DNA of 42,520 bases, taken from positions 1-42,520 of the forward strand of contig CAMAQF010000032.1 in assembly GCA_945860265.1 (NCBI GenBank), in the 5' to 3' direction. This DNA is from Emticicia agri (GTDB taxonomy: Bacteria; Bacteroidota; Bacteroidia; Cytophagales; Spirosomataceae). The position numbers were made by a program, and so were the translations under genes. Under the pieces are notes generated by a model, which was given only the letters and a program-made list of their open reading frames with translations, was not told the origin of the DNA and did no database searches. How positions within the stretch are numbered: position 1 is the stretch's first letter; each line of letters starts with the position of its first letter. Positions 9,207 to 16,178 of the stretch are shown piece by piece.

Positions 9207-9284
9207 CACGGAGGCACAGAGAACACGAAAAAACACTGAGAATATTCTCCGTGAAACTCTGTGTGATCCGTGCCTTCGTCGTTA
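9207..9284. repeat. Palindromic intergenic repeat of the ACGGAGGCACAGAG type
   Basis: The left part (CCACGGAGGCACAGAGAACACG) and the right part (CTCTGTGTGATCCGTGCC) form a long imperfect inverted repeat that fills the gap between two convergent genes. Its words (ACGGAG, CACAGAG, CTCTGTG) are of a kind often seen as dispersed intergenic palindromes. It may also serve as a bidirectional terminator. Confidence 0.6.
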
Positions 9285-9290
9285 TTTCTA

Positions 9291-10874
9291 CTACTTTTCT
9301 GAAAGCAATTTCAATAAAACTCCATTCGTCCAACCAAAACCATCTTGACGGGAATATTCTCCACCTGATAAATTAGAAACGTTGTATTTTTCAACCATTT
9401 TCCCAGTAGCTTTGTAAACCCTGAGGTTATTATCAACCCAGTTTTGTTTGATTTTATTGGCTAAATCATTGAAACCATAATTTCGTAAACCTTGAATGGC
9501 CAAATATTGCAAAGGAGCAAAACCATTTGCCCCATCCCATTGCTGACTTGTTTGGTTGAGAGTTGTCATTAAACCTCCTGCTTTCAAAAACTTGGTTTCT
9601 AAAACTTTAGCAACTTTTTCGGCTTGGGCTGAGGTGGCGAGTTTGAAAAACAATGGATAAACTGCTGCTAAAGAATAAACTTCGGTTTGTTTTCCTGCAA
9701 CAAAATCAAAGTCAAAGTAAAAACCTGCGGCTTCATTCCAAAAATATTTATTAAAAATCGCTTTACGTTTATTAGCCAATGACTCCAAGTTTTTAGCATA
9801 TTTTGGTTCATATTTGGCCTTGTAAATAGCGGCAAGCGTCATTTCCATATCATAAAGTATGGCATTCAAATCAACAGGAAGAATGTCAGTTGTATGAATA
9901 GTTGAAAGATTTTGTGAATCACGCAGCCAACGGCTCGAAAAACTCCAACCCGATTCGGCTCCTGAACGCAAATCTCTATAAACTTGATTTACTTTTCTGC
10001 CTGATTTGCTGCCAATTAGTATATCTTCTTTATAGGCTTCGGTGCGAGGAGTATCTTTTTCATCATAATAGCGGTTAAGCATATCATTTTTGCCAATAAA
10101 AACTGTTTTTCGGTAGGCTTTATCGCCTTTTTTACGTGCTTCATTTTGCTTTTGAGCATCTTCTCCACCTTTTTCAACTGCCATCCAAAACTGGTATTCT
10201 CGCTGAATTTGCGGTAATGTTTGTGCCAATTTATCTTCGTGCCCTTTCATTTCAGACAAAAGTTTTACCATAGAAGTAAAAAATGGTGGCTGCGAACGGC
10301 TAAAATAATAACTGCGATTTCCGCTAGGAATATGTCCAAAATCTTGAATCAATTGAGCAAAATTCAAAACTGTATTTGACATTAGAGAGTCTTTTCCAGA
10401 AACTTGCAAACCCAGCATCGTAAAATAACTATCCCAATAATTAACTTCAATAAATCTGCTATCTGGCACCACATGTTGCTTTAATAATGGCACAAACGTT
10501 CCGCCAAAATCTTTGGGTTTTCGAGTCAAAGCAGACCATAATTCATTAACATGCTGCTCCGCTGAATTATTAGGATTACTCACATAATTACTGTTTCCGT
10601 TTGAAGGCAACCTAAAATATTCAAGCACAAATTTTCTCAAATCGAAATTTTTAGATTTTTTCTGCTCTTCATATTTCTTCAAAATCTCTTCTGCCTTTAT
10701 CTTAGGCACACAATCTGGGAAAGTTTTTGAATCGGCAAATACCGCTTTTAATTGTACTTCCAAAAAAAGTTCACCATACTCTTCATCGGGTGACTTATAC
10801 TCTTTTTTTGTTACGGTATCACCACAGCCTAAAACAATTATGCTAACGATAATCATCAAAAAAGCGTGTTTCAT
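9291..10874 (-). CDS. Trehalase-like lipoprotein (GH37), catalytic acid replaced
   Basis: A 527-residue glycoside hydrolase family 37 protein with a lipoprotein signal (SIIVLGC, Cys17), so probably anchored in the periplasm or on the surface. GH37 landmarks in order: PDSRFIEVNYWDSYF (140s; usual form PGGRFxExYxWDxY), NRSYYFSRSQPPFF (180s), TPRTEAYKED (270s), AESGWSFSSRW (306-316), QQWDGANGFAPLQ (440s) and GGEYSRQDGFGWTNG (504-518). The expected catalytic base Glu506 is present. The usual Asp of ESGWDFSSRW, the expected catalytic acid, is Ser311 here, and the first signature is also altered. It may therefore bind rather than hydrolyse trehalose, or act on another sugar. The MKHAFL start gives a compact lipoprotein signal; an ATG five codons earlier is also possible. 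Confidence 0.88.
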   Translation of the reverse strand: MKHAFLMIIVSIIVLGCGDTVTKKEYKSPDEEYGELFLEVQLKAVFADSKTFPDCVPKIKAEEILKKYEEQKKSKNFDLRKFVLEYFRLPSNGNSNYVSNPNNSAEQHVNELWSALTRKPKDFGGTFVPLLKQHVVPDSRFIEVNYWDSYFTMLGLQVSGKDSLMSNTVLNFAQLIQDFGHIPSGNRSYYFSRSQPPFFTSMVKLLSEMKGHEDKLAQTLPQIQREYQFWMAVEKGGEDAQKQNEARKKGDKAYRKTVFIGKNDMLNRYYDEKDTPRTEAYKEDILIGSKSGRKVNQVYRDLRSGAESGWSFSSRWLRDSQNLSTIHTTDILPVDLNAILYDMEMTLAAIYKAKYEPKYAKNLESLANKRKAIFNKYFWNEAAGFYFDFDFVAGKQTEVYSLAAVYPLFFKLATSAQAEKVAKVLETKFLKAGGLMTTLNQTSQQWDGANGFAPLQYLAIQGLRNYGFNDLANKIKQNWVDNNLRVYKATGKMVEKYNVSNLSGGEYSRQDGFGWTNGVLLKLLSEK

Positions 10875-11080
10875 AAAATTTGTTGTCATCCTAATCGTTA
10901 AAATTTATGTTAAGTATTTCTTAAAACTTGTCTAAATAATATAATATTTGCCGCTGATTAATATTCAATTATAATGTTTTAACTAAAAGTAGTAATTTCG
11001 TATTTATAAAGGCTAAAATATCTTTTTGGTCTGATTTAGAAATGCGATTCGGTGAATCGCTCCACAATATTAAAATAGAC

Positions 11081-12010
11081 ATGAAATTTATCAAAATAGT
11101 TTTAGGATTTATTCCTTTTCTTTCAACCGCACAAGTTGATTTACAAGCCGTAGGCACTTGTACCGAAACTAGTTCTTCGTTTTTTCGACAAGGCGTAAAA
11201 GAGCAGGAGTTCACAAAAACTTATGATACCCAAGGGCGAATTCTGAAACAAACCAGTAATTTTTCAAGCAAAAATACAGGAAATTATACCGAAGAATACA
11301 CTTATGAATATGATTTGGCGGGAAACAATACGGTTATTACTTACAAACGGAATAACGAAGTAAAGAGAGTCATTAAAAAAGCATTTGATGCTACGGGGCA
11401 ACTTTTGCAAGAGTCGGCAAGTGCTGGAGTAAATCTTCTATCGGTCAAGACACCTACAATCAACGGCACTCAAAAAACTCAAATTTTTTATGCTGAAGAT
11501 GGAAAAACCGAAACATTCCAAGAAATTACTAGCACCAACGCCAAGGGACAGCTACAAAAAAAAGAAGTAAAAGATCCTTCAGGAAAAATTTTGATGTCGG
11601 ATACCAAAACTTATAATATTCAAGGAAAACTCACCCAAGATGTGCATTTCGATGCCGCAGATAAAATTACGACCCAAACTGATTTTGTGTATGATGCTGC
11701 AGGAAATTTGACAAGAGATAAAACCTTCAGAAATAATGTAGTTTTCGCTGAAACAAAGCACGAATACGACACAACGGGCAAACTTATTCAAAAAACTCGC
11801 TTAAACGGCAAAGGGCAAATTGATTATTATTTTACCTACGAATACAATGCTCAGGGAAATATGACAAAAGAAAATTATTTCTATAATAATCAAGGCATAA
11901 GTGTTCGTACATTTGAATATGATTTGAAGGGAAACAAAATCAAAGAATCATATTTGGACAAACTCGGGACTGTAAATATGTATAAAATATGGGAGTTTGC
12001 CTGTAAATAA
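11081..12010 (+). CDS. Small exported YD-repeat (RHS-like) protein
   Basis: A 309-residue protein beginning with a signal peptide (MKFIKIVLGFIPFLSTAQ). From about residue 45 it consists of repeated units of about 20 residues with the YD-repeat pattern, for example YDTQGRILKQTS, YDLAGNNTVITY, FDATGQLLQES, YNIQGKLTQDV, YDAAGNLTRDK, YDTTGKLIQKT, YNAQGNMTKEN and YDLKGNKIKES. These are the repeats that build the beta-cage of RHS and teneurin proteins, but here there is no toxin domain, no RHS core and no autoprotease motif. It is likely a secreted repeat protein with a binding role. The ATG at MKFIK is chosen because upstream codons would bury the signal peptide. No operon partner is evident. Confidence 0.75.
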   Translation: MKFIKIVLGFIPFLSTAQVDLQAVGTCTETSSSFFRQGVKEQEFTKTYDTQGRILKQTSNFSSKNTGNYTEEYTYEYDLAGNNTVITYKRNNEVKRVIKKAFDATGQLLQESASAGVNLLSVKTPTINGTQKTQIFYAEDGKTETFQEITSTNAKGQLQKKEVKDPSGKILMSDTKTYNIQGKLTQDVHFDAADKITTQTDFVYDAAGNLTRDKTFRNNVVFAETKHEYDTTGKLIQKTRLNGKGQIDYYFTYEYNAQGNMTKENYFYNNQGISVRTFEYDLKGNKIKESYLDKLGTVNMYKIWEFACK

Positions 12011-12164
12011 GAAAAGCAACGGTCAATGGCGGGCGGCGTTCAGCTAAACAGTCCACAGAAAAGTTAATTATTTACGTTTTTTACTCGTTTTTACAAGAAA
12101 ACAAATAGTTCTCATTTCAAAAAACCAAAAACAATCATAAAAATCTGATAAATCATAGTTTAAG

Positions 12165-13139
12165 ATGGTCGCTGAAAAAATTGATTATATTGCCGAAATC
12201 GCTCGGTTGAAAAAAGAAAAAAATGCGGTTTTGTTGGTCCATTATTATCAAATTGCTGAGATTCAAGACATTGCCGATTATATTGGCGATAGTTTGGGAC
12301 TTTCGCAGCAAGCAGCCAAAACCGATGCTGATATGATTGTTTTTGCTGGAGTTCGTTTCATGGCCGAAACAGCCAAGATTCTTTCACCTAACAAAAAAGT
12401 AATTTTACCAGATTTCAATGCAGGTTGTTCGCTCGAAGAATCAGCTCCTTATGCAGAGTTTAAAGCCTTCAAAGACAAACACCCTGATCATATTGTTATT
12501 TCTTACGTAAACTGTTCAGCAGAGTTAAAAACGCTTACGGATGTGGTTTGTACGAGTAGTAATGCTGTAAAAATCGTTGAGAGTTTTCCGAAAGACCAAA
12601 AAATAATTTTTGCACCCGATAAAAACTTGGGTGGCTACATCAATCGCGTAACTGGCCGCAATGCGGAAGGCCGACCTATGCTGCTTTGGGACGGTGCGTG
12701 TATGGTTCACGAGACTTTTTCGGGAAAAATGATTACCGACTTAAAAGCCAAACATCCAAATGCTGAGGTGGTGGCTCACCCAGAAAGTGAAGAATCAGTT
12801 TTGAAATTAGCAGATTATATTGGCTCAACCACTGGACTTTTGAAGCATGTTATCAATAGTCCACACCGAGAATTTATTGTAGCTACTGAGTCAGGGATTT
12901 TGCACCAAATGCGTAAATCTGCTCCTGAGAAGAAATTTTATGTAGCCCCAACTTCAAAAAATGGTCATGCGTGCAAGGCCTGCTCTGACTGCCCACACAT
13001 GAAGCTCAATACACTCGAAAAACTATATTTGTGTTTAAGAGATGAAACTCCAGAAATAATTCTTCCAGCTAAAATGTTGACTGATGCACGTAAACCAATA
13101 GAAAGAATGTTGGAGCTTTCTGCGAAATTTGGACTTTGA
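12165..13139 (+). CDS. nadA: Quinolinate synthase A
   Basis: A 324-residue enzyme, standard length for NadA. It condenses iminoaspartate with dihydroxyacetone phosphate to quinolinate in de novo NAD synthesis, using an oxygen-sensitive [4Fe-4S] cluster in the cytoplasm. The three homologous segments are visible: [21 protein letters not shown] near the start, [20 protein letters not shown] (Cys117 region), WDGACMVHE (Cys179 region) and [18 protein letters not shown] (Cys270-276). Each of the last three probably contributes one cluster ligand. nadB and nadC are not in the window, so the gene is unlinked here. It ends convergently with a lipoprotein gene. Confidence 0.96.
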   Translation: MVAEKIDYIAEIARLKKEKNAVLLVHYYQIAEIQDIADYIGDSLGLSQQAAKTDADMIVFAGVRFMAETAKILSPNKKVILPDFNAGCSLEESAPYAEFKAFKDKHPDHIVISYVNCSAELKTLTDVVCTSSNAVKIVESFPKDQKIIFAPDKNLGGYINRVTGRNAEGRPMLLWDGACMVHETFSGKMITDLKAKHPNAEVVAHPESEESVLKLADYIGSTTGLLKHVINSPHREFIVATESGILHQMRKSAPEKKFYVAPTSKNGHACKACSDCPHMKLNTLEKLYLCLRDETPEIILPAKMLTDARKPIERMLELSAKFGL

Positions 13140-13279
13140 TTTGTGGAGTGAAGTTCCACTTCTTTTGTAATATATAATAGAAAAATACTGTAAACAAAAA
13201 AGGGTGAGATTTCGGTCTCATACTTTTGCTTAAAAAAAACTTCTTCTACGATATTGACAAATCAAAAACCTGTCCTACA

Positions 13280-13867
13280 CTATTTTATATTCTTTTTTCT
13301 CAAAGCTTTCACATTGATAGAATTGATAACTTCAGATTTTTTCAAAATAATGCTCCAAATCGCAAAGCTTGAATCATCAGCAAAGCATAATTTTCCAACA
13401 CCATTTTTGTATGGAATTGGCGAAGTATAAACAAAAAGAGAATCACCGATTTTCTGAATATTATCACTCATTTCAAGCTTTTTAGAAGCATTATCGGCAT
13501 AAGCTTCTAAAACTTCTTTTTCTTTATCATAAAGTTGCTTGTTACTACCAATATCAGGCTGTCCCAAAAGTCTGACTTTCAAGGCATATCTTTCCGATAA
13601 TGAGTCAATAAGCTTCATATTTTTCAACTGACAAAGTTCTTCTCCTCGTACAGAATTAACATTTTTCATTTGAATCGCAAAATCCGCCGTCAAAGCCTTT
13701 GAAATCTCTGCTCCCATTTCCTCTACTTGATAAGCAATTTGCGTGGCCGATACTCGCTTTACTTTATAATCGTCCATTTGGTCAACAATTTGAGAAGTAT
13801 TTTCCAAACGTTCAAAAGTACATGATAGATTTAAAAGTATTAAAAGTACTGAAAGGTTTTTTTTCAT
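13280..13867 (-). CDS. Lipoprotein, possibly DUF3365/Tll0287-like
   Basis: A 195-residue protein with a lipobox near the N-terminus (LLNLSC, Cys16), so a likely lipoprotein. The order of segments faintly recalls DUF3365 (Tll0287-like) sensor domains: a helix MGAEISKALTADFAIQ, then a Cys (GEELCQLKN), then KVRLLGQPDIGSNKQLYDKEKEVLEAY, then VYTSPIPYKNGVGKLCF. The CxxCH haem-binding motif of many such proteins is absent, leaving one C-terminal Cys. Recognition is tentative, and an uncharacterised Bacteroidota lipoprotein is the safe call. A -7 promoter element lies just upstream. It is convergent with nadA and separated from the gdh gene upstream by a perfect palindrome. Confidence 0.6.
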   Translation of the reverse strand: MKKNLSVLLILLNLSCTFERLENTSQIVDQMDDYKVKRVSATQIAYQVEEMGAEISKALTADFAIQMKNVNSVRGEELCQLKNMKLIDSLSERYALKVRLLGQPDIGSNKQLYDKEKEVLEAYADNASKKLEMSDNIQKIGDSLFVYTSPIPYKNGVGKLCFADDSSFAIWSIILKKSEVINSINVKALRKKNIK

Positions 13868-13885
13868 TTTTATTATTATTTTTTA

Positions 13886-13893
13886 CAAAGCTA
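13886..13893 (-). promoter_or_regulatory. -7 element (TAGCTTTG) for the lipoprotein gene
   Basis: On the minus strand TAGCTTTG fits TAnnTTTG and lies about 20 bp before the start codon. No TTG -33 box is evident at the expected distance. Confidence 0.45.
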
Positions 13894-13930
13894 CAAACAG
13901 AGCGGGTTTTTTTAATAAAAATATTCTCTA

Positions 13931-13982
13931 TTAACTTTAAAACCTTCAAGGTCTTTTCAGACCTTGAAGGTTTTAAAGTTAA
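13931..13982. repeat. Perfect 24-bp inverted repeat with TTTC loop
   Basis: Arms 13931-13954 and 13959-13982 are exactly complementary over 24 bp around the 4-nt loop TTTC; the core is AACCTTCAAGGTCT. It lies downstream of the gdh gene (minus strand) and upstream of the lipoprotein gene. It could terminate gdh transcription, although no T-tract follows immediately. Confidence 0.85.
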
Positions 13983-14037
13983 GCTATACCGAGATCGGTA
14001 ACCGAACATTAATACTACGATTGTATTTTATCGAAAC

Positions 14038-15315
14038 TCAACCGTAACCACCTCTAAACTTATAAGTACTTGCTACTTTATCAATAGCCACAATATAGGC
14101 TGCTAAACGTAGAGAAACACCGTATTTTTGTGAAGTTTCAAATACATTATCGAAAGCATCTTTCATCATACGATCTGAACGACGGTTGATTCGATCTAAA
14201 GCCCATTTATAGCCAATGCGGTTTTGTACCCATTCAAAATACGAAACCGTTACACCGCCCGCATTTGCCAAAATATCAGGCACAACCATGATTCCTTTTT
14301 GGTTGATAATATCATCAGCACTTGCCGACGTCGGGCCATTCGCACCTTCTACGATAAGTTTTGCTTGAATATTACCCGCATTTTCGTGCGTAATTACGTC
14401 TTCTTTTGCCGCAGGCACTAATACATCAACATTGAGAGCCAATAGCTCTTCATTTGAAATCAACTCCGCATCTTTAAAACCATCAAGTGTGCCGTTATTT
14501 GCATTTCGGTAGGCAATCGCTTTTTCTACATCAATTCCTCTTGGATTGTAGTAAGCCCCGGAAATGTCGCTCAAACCACAAATCGTTACTCCTTTTTCTT
14601 GCAAAAGTTTTGCTCCCCACGAACCGACATTACCAAAACCTTGAACAGCCGCCGTTGTACGATACGGATTCAACCGTAATTTTTCCATACCAGCCAATGC
14701 CGAAACCATTACGCCACGACCAGTTGCTTCAGTTCGACCCAAAGAGCCACCCAAAACCAATGGTTTGCCTGTAACTACTGCGTTTACAGTCATTCCTTTA
14801 GCTTTTGAATATTCATCCATCAACCAGGCCATTTCTCGTGGGCCTGTACCCATATCTGGAGCGGGGATGTCTTTATCTGGCCCGAAAATATCGAGCATCG
14901 AAATCGTATAGGCACGCATCAAACGCTCTATTTCTCCTACCGACATTTCCCGTGGATTACAGGCAATACCACCTTTAGCACCACCGTAAGGAATATCAAC
15001 GACGGCACACTTCCAAGTCATCCAAGCCGCTAAGGCTCTTACTTCATCAATATTTACGGCTGGGTCGAAGCGAATACCACCTTTACTTGGACCCAAAATC
15101 GTTGAGTGAATCACTCGGAAACCTTCAAAAACCTTGATTTGACCATTATCCATCGTCACAGGCAGGCCTACGGTCACTTGACGAGCAGGTACTTTCAGAA
15201 TATAATACATTTCATCGCTAATACCGAGAATCTTTACGGCAGCGTCAAATCGTTGCATCATTGACTCTAACGGATTTTCTTTATCCTTGATTGGAGCTGG
15301 TTCTATATATGACAT
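14038..15315 (-). CDS. gdhA: Glu/Leu/Phe/Val family dehydrogenase (glutamate dehydrogenase)
   Basis: A 425-residue enzyme matching the length and motifs of hexameric glutamate dehydrogenases, which interconvert glutamate and 2-oxoglutarate plus ammonia. The substrate-binding and catalytic segment reads GPSKGGIRF, then ALAAWMTWKCAVVDIPYGGAKGGI, then DIPAPDMGTGPREMAWLMDEY. The dinucleotide-binding domain follows with AAVQGFGNVGSWGAKLL, and the C-terminus has ANAGGVTVSYFEWVQN. The length and GKPL.LGGSLGRTEATGRG motif suit the NAD-type catabolic group, but cofactor preference cannot be settled by eye. The ATG at MSYIEP is preferred over a TTG two codons earlier. A -7 promoter element lies upstream. 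Confidence 0.93.
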   Translation of the reverse strand: MSYIEPAPIKDKENPLESMMQRFDAAVKILGISDEMYYILKVPARQVTVGLPVTMDNGQIKVFEGFRVIHSTILGPSKGGIRFDPAVNIDEVRALAAWMTWKCAVVDIPYGGAKGGIACNPREMSVGEIERLMRAYTISMLDIFGPDKDIPAPDMGTGPREMAWLMDEYSKAKGMTVNAVVTGKPLVLGGSLGRTEATGRGVMVSALAGMEKLRLNPYRTTAAVQGFGNVGSWGAKLLQEKGVTICGLSDISGAYYNPRGIDVEKAIAYRNANNGTLDGFKDAELISNEELLALNVDVLVPAAKEDVITHENAGNIQAKLIVEGANGPTSASADDIINQKGIMVVPDILANAGGVTVSYFEWVQNRIGYKWALDRINRRSDRMMKDAFDNVFETSQKYGVSLRLAAYIVAIDKVASTYKFRGGYG

Positions 15316-15356
15316 AAACAATATAATTTTTTGTGTGTGAATGTGGTTTCACAGCA

Positions 15357-15364
15357 CAAACTTA
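15357..15364 (-). promoter_or_regulatory. -7 element (TAAGTTTG) for glutamate dehydrogenase
   Basis: Minus-strand TAAGTTTG fits TAnnTTTG about 40 bp upstream of the start codon. The surrounding word CACAAACTTAGAA is repeated upstream of the minus-strand gene that starts at 24239. No clear -33 TTG. Confidence 0.5.
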
Positions 15365-15544
15365 GAAAAAATAAAGTATTTCTTAAAATCGTTAAATTTT
15401 TGACAAATTTATTATCAGGTTATTTGGCAAATATACCATCTGAGCAACTTGCATTTTCTGACAAAACCAAATAATTTATTGTTTTTCTAAAATTACCTTT
15501 AAATAAATTTTTTTTTGCTTATGTTAAGAAATCGTTCGAGTCTA

Positions 15545-15574
15545 TTGTTTCAGCCTACCAAAACACTATATTTG
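15545..15574 (+). promoter_or_regulatory. Bacteroidota promoter TTG-N19-TATATTTG for the DksA-like gene
   Basis: TTG at 15545-15547 and TATATTTG at 15567-15574 are separated by exactly 19 bp. Transcription would begin near 15581, so translation must start at the downstream ATG (15623) rather than at an ATG in frame near 15521. Confidence 0.75.
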
Positions 15575-15622
15575 TGGGATTTTTCAAAAACCCCGAATAT
15601 AACAATTTACTGCTTTACAATA

Positions 15623-16012
15623 ATGGCCGAAGTTGAAGAAAAAACCCGATATTCAGAGGATGAACTAAAGGAGTTTGAGACAATTATTGCTCAAAAACTG
15701 GAAGCAACTCGCAACGAACTGAATTTTATCAGAGAAACATTGAGTAGAAAAAATGATAATGGCACAGAAAACACCGCCAATAGCACAAAACTAATGGAGG
15801 ACGGAGCTGATATAAGCGAAAAAGAGCAATTGAGCCAGTCGGCAGGAAGATTGCAAAAATTTGCACAGCAGTTAGAAGCAGCCTTAATCAGAATCAAAAA
15901 TGGTACATACGGTGTTTGTCGTGATTCTGGAAAATTGATTCCAAAAGAGCGTTTGAGAGCAGTACCGCACACGCAACAAACGATTGAAGCAAAACTAAAG
16001 GCTTCTAACTAA
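15623..16012 (+). CDS. TraR/DksA-family protein lacking the zinc finger cysteines
   Basis: A 129-residue protein of the DksA/TraR type. Residues about 10-90 are charged and helical (coiled-coil, EDELKEFETIIAQKLEATRNELNFIRETLSRK), and the C-terminus carries GTYGVCRDSGKLIPKERLRAVPHTQQ. In DksA the corresponding segment is a four-Cys zinc finger (YGxCxxCGxxIxxxRLxAxP...C..C). Only the first Cys survives here, which is common for the Bacteroidota branch, so the fold probably does not bind zinc. DksA proteins bind the RNA polymerase secondary channel and modulate transcription with ppGpp; that role here is inferred. The start is set by the promoter immediately upstream. Confidence 0.85.
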   Translation: MAEVEEKTRYSEDELKEFETIIAQKLEATRNELNFIRETLSRKNDNGTENTANSTKLMEDGADISEKEQLSQSAGRLQKFAQQLEAALIRIKNGTYGVCRDSGKLIPKERLRAVPHTQQTIEAKLKASN

Positions 16013-16095
16013 AATTTTAAGAAAAAGCATTTATGATTTCTACCTTGTAAGACCTTCAAACAGTTTTTCATGAGGTTATAAGTATTGTTGTCTAT

Positions 16096-16127
16096 AAAAA
16101 AAGCCTCTACGTCAGAGGAATTTTTGT
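16096..16127 (+). terminator. Short hairpin terminator after the DksA-like gene
   Basis: CCTCT-ACGTC-AGAGG flanked by A and T runs (AAAAAAAG... and ...ATTTTTG) forms a small hairpin with a T-tract. Confidence 0.6.
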
Positions 16128-16178
16128 TTTACAGGTTTTTCTATATTTCTTTGTTTAAAAAAATATAAACTTCCTAAC

